NCBI GenBank assembly: GCA_902573335.1
Contig: CACGJI010000004.1
Location: 1 to 35,890 of the forward strand
Source: an uncultured Synechococcaceae cyanobacterium
GTDB taxonomy: Bacteria; Cyanobacteriota; Cyanobacteriia; PCC-6307; Cyanobiaceae
Reading direction: 5' to 3'
Length of the DNA stretch: 35,890 bases
Shown: piece after piece, positions 30,791-35,890 of the stretch
Numbering within the stretch: position 1 is the stretch's first letter
Layout of the letters: the number at the start of each line of letters is the position of its first letter
The notes under the pieces: generated by a model
What the model saw: the letters and a program-made list of their open reading frames with translations, nothing else
What the model was told of the DNA's origin: nothing
The model's database searches: none
Translations under genes and position numbers: made by a program

Positions 30791-31303
30791 ATGTCTAACA
30801 TAAACCTAATCTATTATCTTTTTGCAGGTTGTGTTTTTGGAGCTTTAGCACTAAAAACAGGTATTCCTGCGGCTCCTCTAGCAGGTGCTTTAATCGGAGC
30901 AAGCATAGTTAGCATAAGTGGCAAATTTGACATCGCAGAGTGGCCAATCGGAACAAGAACAATTTTAGAAATCGGAATTGGAACAGTCATTGGTACATCA
31001 TTAACAAAAGACTCATTAGTTGAGATTCAAAATTTATGGAAGCCAGCTATATTAATAACTTTTACTTTAGTTATTACTGGATTAGCAATTGGATTATGGA
31101 CAAGCAGATTACTTAATATAGACATCATTACAACAATTCTAGGAGCTGCACCAGGAGGAATTAGCGGAATGAGTCTTGTTGGGTCTGAGTACGGAGTGGG
31201 ACCTGCGGTAGCAACTTTACACGCTGTAAGATTGATTACTGTACTCTTAATTCTTCCTTTAGTTGTGAAATGCTTAAATATATTTGGAGTAATTAAATCT
31301 TAA
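30791..31303 (+). CDS. AbrB-family (ammonia monooxygenase-like) membrane protein, half-size
   Basis: GALALKTGIPAAPLAGALIGA, AAPGGISGMSLVGSEYGVGPAVATLHAVRLITVLLILP; ATG at 30791 preferred over TTG at 30782. Confidence 0.75.
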   Translation: MSNINLIYYLFAGCVFGALALKTGIPAAPLAGALIGASIVSISGKFDIAEWPIGTRTILEIGIGTVIGTSLTKDSLVEIQNLWKPAILITFTLVITGLAIGLWTSRLLNIDIITTILGAAPGGISGMSLVGSEYGVGPAVATLHAVRLITVLLILPLVVKCLNIFGVIKS

Positions 31304-31359
31304 ATTTCTATAGACATATTAATAATAAAAGATATTTTTAAATAGAAAGCTTTTATGAA

Positions 31360-31809
31360 ATGAAGGGATTTAAAAAAGAATTAATTTTTTTAGCTTTAGG
31401 TATCGCATCTCCTCTTGCACTTCATACATTAAAAGTAAATGCAGGATCTTTTGGAGCGGAAATTTTCTGTACGATGAGGGATGGAGGAAATGATCATGAA
31501 AGTAGCTGGGATGCAGCATATACATACATTAAAAAGCAAAAAGGGGGGTTTTTCAAAGTCTCACCTAAGCAAGCAGCAGCTCAGATTACTGAATCAGTTA
31601 TTAGAGATAGCGAAAACTTCAGCTTTTGTATTGAGTACCTAGATAAACTTCATCCTAATAGGCAACTAATAAGAGATTTAGAAAAAGAAAAACGAAGCAA
31701 AGAAAAAGAAGAGAAAGATAGAGAAAACAAAAGAAAACAATTAGAAAAAGAATTAGAAGAAACTAATGAAGAATTTTCTGATGAAACACTTGATAGATAT
31801 AGCTATTAA
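31360..31809 (+). CDS. Exported hypothetical protein, 149 aa, with charged coiled-coil C-terminus
   Basis: Signal-peptide-like N-term KKELIFLALGIASPLALHTLKVNAG; C-term LEKEKRSKEKEEKDRENKRKQLEKELEETNEE. Confidence 0.75.
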   Translation: MKGFKKELIFLALGIASPLALHTLKVNAGSFGAEIFCTMRDGGNDHESSWDAAYTYIKKQKGGFFKVSPKQAAAQITESVIRDSENFSFCIEYLDKLHPNRQLIRDLEKEKRSKEKEEKDRENKRKQLEKELEETNEEFSDETLDRYSY

Positions 31810-31974
31810 TTAAGAATTCCAAAAGATAAATAATTTTTTCAAAATTATATAAATACTATTTTGTATCTAAACACACTAAATCATATTTTTACTGGCAAAT
31901 TTAGGCTAAAAGGCATAAATAAATGTTGACTTTTATTATATTCAAGCGATTATTTATTTAACTAAATATTCTGA

Positions 31975-32376
31975 ATGCATATTAATGATGCGGTGTTTTT
32001 AGAGGATTTATGTCCTAAGTTCAGATTAAGACAATGGCGAAAATCTATTCATAAGTTTACAGGAAAAAGTTGTATATATTGCGGAAAACCATCTGAATCT
32101 ATTGATCACGTAATACCACGAAGCCAAGGAGGCTTAAGTACAACAGAAAACTGCGTCCCTGCATGTCTTTCATGTAATGGGGATAAATCAGATGAAAATG
32201 CTTTGTATTGGTATAGAAGGCAAAAATTTTATGATCCCCGAAGAGCAATGGCTATAAGAGCCTGGTTAGAAGGAGATTTAAGATTAGCAATTAGATTACT
32301 ACAATGGGCTAATCCTAATTTTAAAGAAAAAAATAAAAATTACATAAAAGAAGAATCAGAATATAAAGCAGCTTGA
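31975..32376 (+). CDS. HNH endonuclease family protein
   Basis: CIYCGKPSESIDHVIPRSQGGLSTTENCVPACLSCNGDKSD (CxxC..DHxxPxSxGG..N..xxCxxCN). Confidence 0.92.
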   Translation: MHINDAVFLEDLCPKFRLRQWRKSIHKFTGKSCIYCGKPSESIDHVIPRSQGGLSTTENCVPACLSCNGDKSDENALYWYRRQKFYDPRRAMAIRAWLEGDLRLAIRLLQWANPNFKEKNKNYIKEESEYKAA

Positions 32377-32607
32377 CTACCAAACATTACATATTTTTCT
32401 AGAGTTATAACTTTCACATATATTTTCCAATTCTTTTGGCGATTCTGGGAATATTAAAATTGTCGAAAATGAAATAAGAAAGACAAATAACTTTTGGTAG
32501 AATTTAAAACTAACTAAACTTACCTCTTTCTCTACAAGAAGGGGGTAACTTTTGCTAGTACAGAAAGTTTTTGATTTTAAATCGGGCTCAAAAGCTGTCT
32601 TCATCAT
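32377..32607 (-). CDS. Small secreted or membrane-anchored hypothetical, 76 aa
   Basis: Hydrophobic segment FYQKLFVFLISFSTILIFP followed by ESPKELENICESYNSRKICNVW; not antisense to another gene. Confidence 0.5.
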   Translation of the reverse strand: MMKTAFEPDLKSKTFCTSKSYPLLVEKEVSLVSFKFYQKLFVFLISFSTILIFPESPKELENICESYNSRKICNVW

Positions 32608-32639
32608 TAATTAATACATATGTACTACTTTAGCCCAAC

Positions 32640-33518
32640 ATGAAAAAACCTGCAAGTATACTCGGAGATAAAAATAAATTTTTAATCTTGGGATGTGGTT
32701 TCAGCGGTAGTTTTTTTGCAAAAACTATTAGAAAATACGGTTGCACTGTTTTAACAAGCTCAAGATCTGCAAGCAAAGATCCAAATAGTTTTATTTTCAA
32801 CAGTGAAAACGGAGTTGTGCCTAATAAAGAAATTTTTGATGGAGTCACACATATTCTTAGTTGCATACCTCCCGACAAAAATGGAAATGATCCAGTATTA
32901 GGAAGTCTTAAAAATAAACTAAAAAGTTTGTCCCTAGAGTGGGTTGGCTATTTATCTACAACAGGAGTTTATGGGAACACCAAGGGTGATTGGGTTGCTG
33001 AAATTAATGAACCAAACCCCTTTCATCAACGAAGTTATAAAAGATTAAATTGTGAAAAAGAATGGATTGAATCTGGTTTACCTGTACAAATTTTTAGGTT
33101 ACCCGGTATTTATGGACCTGGAAGATCCACTTTTGAAGCAATAAAAAATAAAAAAATTCGCGTCATATCAAAAGAAAATCAGGTATTTTCGAGAATTCAT
33201 GTCGCTGATATTGCGAATGCAATTATCTATCTATTACAAAACAAAGATTCCTTAAAGTTTTACCAAATTATTAATGTTGCAGATGATGAACCCTGTTCTC
33301 AGATAAAGGTTATTCAATATTGCTACGATTTACTTGGTTTAACAATGCCAAAGCCAATATTATTTGAGGATGCAAAAGAGGAATTATCACCGATAGCTCA
33401 ATCTTTTTGGATGGAAAATAGAAGAGTTTCTAATAAACTTTTATGCGAAACACTTGGATATAAACTAATTTATAAAAACTATAAAATAGGCTTAAAAAAT
33501 TGCTATTTAAATAGTTAA
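32640..33518 (+). CDS. NAD-dependent epimerase/dehydratase (SDR) family protein
   Basis: FLILGCGFSGSFFAKTIRKYG nucleotide-binding fold, GYLSTTGVYGNTKGDWV, FRLPGIYGPGRS. Confidence 0.88.
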   Translation: MKKPASILGDKNKFLILGCGFSGSFFAKTIRKYGCTVLTSSRSASKDPNSFIFNSENGVVPNKEIFDGVTHILSCIPPDKNGNDPVLGSLKNKLKSLSLEWVGYLSTTGVYGNTKGDWVAEINEPNPFHQRSYKRLNCEKEWIESGLPVQIFRLPGIYGPGRSTFEAIKNKKIRVISKENQVFSRIHVADIANAIIYLLQNKDSLKFYQIINVADDEPCSQIKVIQYCYDLLGLTMPKPILFEDAKEELSPIAQSFWMENRRVSNKLLCETLGYKLIYKNYKIGLKNCYLNS

Positions 33519-33540
33519 AAAAATAAGTCTGAAACTTTTT

Positions 33541-34575
33541 ATGAATTTTCAAAATACAAATAAACCATTAAAGGTCGTATTAAGCGTAGGAGATGAGTCA
33601 GGTATTGGACCCGAAATAATCTTAAAAGCACTCTATTCTAATGAGATACCAGACAATATTGAATTCAAATTAGTTGGATCAAAAAAAAATCTACAAAATA
33701 CATATGAACATCTTAGATCCTTAGGATTAGAAAACCTTGCAAATCCCAAAAATTTAAAAATACAGGATATCGAAATTTGTCCATCAAATAATGACCCTAA
33801 ATCAAGTTACGGTGATTCAAGTTTCCAATATTTAAAAAAAGCAATAGAAATTGTAAAACAATATCCTAATTCTGCACTAGTAACAGGACCAATTTGTAAG
33901 AAATCATGGTCTCTAGCAGGGCATTACTTCTCTGGCCAAACCGAAGTACTAGCAGAATCATGTGGAGTAAAAAACGTTGGCATGTTATTCACAGCTAAAT
34001 CACCAATTACAGGTTGGAGATTTAATACTTTATTAGCTACAACCCATATAGCCCTTTCTGAGGTTCCCAAGAAATTAACTAAAGAATTAATCCACTCTAA
34101 ATTGGATCTTTTCAAAGATTTTTGTAATACCTATACTGATAAACCTACTTTAAAAGTAGCAGGATTAAACCCTCACGCCGGTGAAGAGGGTATTTTAGGT
34201 AATGAAGAGAAAGATTGGCTCAATGATGCATTAATAACTTGGAATGAAAAGAATAGAGGTATTGAATTATTAGGCCCTTTATCACCAGATAGTTGCTGGA
34301 ATACTTCTGTAAAAGCTTGGAATGACAATAATGCCGAAAAGCATGATGGCATTCTTGCTATGTATCATGATCAAGGTTTAATACCAATGAAAGTAATAGC
34401 TCTTAATTACTCAGTCAATACCACAATCGGTTTACCTTTTATAAGAACATCTCCTGATCATGGAACGGGATTTGATATTTCTGGCAAAGGAATTGCTCAA
34501 TCTCAAAGCATGATTGAGGCTATTAAGACTGCCGTAGAAATGACTAACAATTCAAGACTGCTTAACACGCATTAA
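33541..34575 (+). CDS. pdxA: 4-hydroxythreonine-4-phosphate dehydrogenase
   Basis: VLSVGDESGIGPEIILKAL, VTGPICKKSW, GLNPHAGEEGILGNEE, YHDQGLIPMK, IRTSPDHGTGFDISGKG. Confidence 0.96.
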   Translation: MNFQNTNKPLKVVLSVGDESGIGPEIILKALYSNEIPDNIEFKLVGSKKNLQNTYEHLRSLGLENLANPKNLKIQDIEICPSNNDPKSSYGDSSFQYLKKAIEIVKQYPNSALVTGPICKKSWSLAGHYFSGQTEVLAESCGVKNVGMLFTAKSPITGWRFNTLLATTHIALSEVPKKLTKELIHSKLDLFKDFCNTYTDKPTLKVAGLNPHAGEEGILGNEEKDWLNDALITWNEKNRGIELLGPLSPDSCWNTSVKAWNDNNAEKHDGILAMYHDQGLIPMKVIALNYSVNTTIGLPFIRTSPDHGTGFDISGKGIAQSQSMIEAIKTAVEMTNNSRLLNTH

Positions 34576-35058
34576 AACTTGACCAAATTCAACTGGCGTT
34601 CCATTTTCAACAAGGATCTCTACTATTTCTGCATTAAATTCAGATTCAATTTCATTCATTAACTTCATTGCTTCCAAAATACAAATGGTTTGACCGACCT
34701 TAACGTTATTCCCTACTTCGACAAATGGATCCTCACCAGGCGCTGCAGCCCTATAAAATGTACCAACCATAGGGGAAGTAATTTCAGTTAGATCAGAACG
34801 CCCAGGAGGCGCCACCTGAGGTGCTTCAGGCTCATTAACAACTGAGATATTTTCATTAATAGATTGTTGATTAGCAATTGTTTGCTTATCAAATGAAGTA
34901 TTAGAAACTAAATCATTAACAACTTGGTTCTGATCAAATAGATTCCGTTTTATTTCGAGTTTAAAATCTTCTCCCTCAAGCGAGAACTCTTGTATATCAC
35001 TTGTAGAGATTTTCTCTATTAAGCGATTTAAGTCATCATGATCTAATTTCATAGTCAT
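34552..35058 (-). CDS. accB: Biotin carboxyl carrier protein of acetyl-CoA carboxylase
   Basis: EITSPMVGTFYRAAAPGEDPFVEVG, ILEAMKLMNEIE biotinylation motif. Confidence 0.97.
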   Translation of the reverse strand: MTMKLDHDDLNRLIEKISTSDIQEFSLEGEDFKLEIKRNLFDQNQVVNDLVSNTSFDKQTIANQQSINENISVVNEPEAPQVAPPGRSDLTEITSPMVGTFYRAAAPGEDPFVEVGNNVKVGQTICILEAMKLMNEIESEFNAEIVEILVENGTPVEFGQVLMRVKQS

Positions 35059-35618
35059 TAATTTTCACGTCCAAGATAACTGTCATTACGAGTATCAACT
35101 TTAATCATTTCTCCCACAGAAATAAATAAAGGAACCATAACTTGAGCACCTGTTTCTAGAATAGCTGGTTTAGTGCCCCCACTAGCAGTATCACCTTTAA
35201 CTCCTGGATCAGTTTCAGTAACTTTCAAAGTAATAGATATTGGAAGTTCAACTTCTAGAACTTTACCATTATGAAAAATTACATTAACCTCCATTCCCTC
35301 TTTCAAATACTTTGCACCTTTACCGATTTGTTCAGAGGTGAGTCTTGTCTCTTCAAAACTTGTCATGTCCATAAAAACATAATCACCAGACTCCACATAA
35401 GTATGCTGCAGGTTAGACTTCTCAAGGATAGCCTGCTGTACTGATTCTCCGGCTCGAAAAGTTTTTTCAACCACGTTGCCGCTTTGAACTGATTTTAATT
35501 TTGTTCGCACGAAAGCAGAACCCTTGCCAGGCTTGACATGTAGAAATTCTACAACACGCCAAACTTGTCCATCCAATTCGATGGTAGTACCTGTGCGAAA
35601 ATCGTTACTGGAAATCAT
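35058..35618 (-). CDS. efp: Translation elongation factor P
   Basis: [42 protein letters not shown]; start set at the internal Met (35618), not the track's 35654. Confidence 0.97.
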   Translation of the reverse strand: MISSNDFRTGTTIELDGQVWRVVEFLHVKPGKGSAFVRTKLKSVQSGNVVEKTFRAGESVQQAILEKSNLQHTYVESGDYVFMDMTSFEETRLTSEQIGKGAKYLKEGMEVNVIFHNGKVLEVELPISITLKVTETDPGVKGDTASGGTKPAILETGAQVMVPLFISVGEMIKVDTRNDSYLGREN

Positions 35619-35661
35619 TCCTGTATTACATCCCCAAGGATCATAAACCTGCAAGAGTGCT

Positions 35662-35890
35662 ATGCAAAAATTCTTATCAAATCAGAACAAACTTTTCTTA
35701 AGTCTATCGATTGTAATTTTACAAATTTTTCTCTTAAAACCGATTCAAGTACTAGCTGATTTACCTACTGGAAATGCAGTCAAAGACCCTAGTGCAATCC
35801 TCAGAAACGCCCTCCCTATCAAGCAAGTAGAGTTACAAGAACTTCAACACAAATTGGAAGAAACTAGTGACCTTGTCAGAGGAGGAAGAT
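35662..35890 (+). CDS. N-terminus of an exported protein, probably cyclophilin-type peptidyl-prolyl isomerase (TLP40-like), truncated by the right window edge
   Basis: [76 protein letters not shown]..; signal peptide then helical N-domain; family assigned from partial sequence and the efp neighbourhood. Confidence 0.6.
   Translation, partial: MQKFLSNQNKLFLSLSIVILQIFLLKPIQVLADLPTGNAVKDPSAILRNALPIKQVELQELQHKLEETSDLVRGGR

Noticed and set aside
31975-32376. HNH gene considered as a homing endonuclease or mobile element
   Set aside because: No intron/intein boundaries, flanking repeats or interrupted host gene visible; looks like a resident stand-alone HNH gene.
32630-32878. 82-aa minus-strand ORF
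   Set aside because: Antisense within the NAD-dependent epimerase gene.
33924-34115. 63-aa minus-strand ORF
   Set aside because: Antisense within pdxA.
35565-35759. 64-aa plus-strand ORF
   Set aside because: Overlaps the efp start antisense and the better-supported PPIase-like ORF in another frame.

Overview
This window looks like a core-genome segment of a high-light-adapted Prochlorococcus. Supporting signs are the low GC, very tight gene packing, the recognisable tmRNA tag peptide ANKIVSFSRQTAPVAA and a typical marine picocyanobacterial gene set. I support about 30 protein-coding genes plus tmRNA. In order: smc (truncated at the left edge and absent from the ORF track), a small conserved hypothetical, a 45-51 aa TM peptide, a YqjD-like/YqjE-like pair, a THUMP-type rRNA methyltransferase, a circularly permuted two-piece tmRNA, an aldo/keto reductase, an orphan ParA with an overlapping small TM ORF, argJ, coaE, gatB, thiO-like, ndk, speA, alaS, a flavodiiron pair (Flv3-type then Flv1-type) with an FMN reductase-like gene, PBP2, two hypotheticals, a solo Cas4/RecB-like PD-(D/E)XK protein, guaA, cbiD, a class V aminotransferase, a half-size AbrB-like membrane protein, an HNH endonuclease, an epimerase, pdxA, accB, efp and the start of a cyclophilin-type PPIase-like gene. 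I saw no CRISPR array, IS element, prophage or canonical tRNA. Most of the region is ordinary housekeeping. The least ordinary items are the permuted tmRNA with a 6-nt spacer between acceptor-stem strands, the ParA/TM-peptide overlapping pair, the solo cysteine-containing nuclease, and a run of 3'-to-3' gene junctions with almost no intergenic space. I did not find a clearly undescribed multi-gene system.
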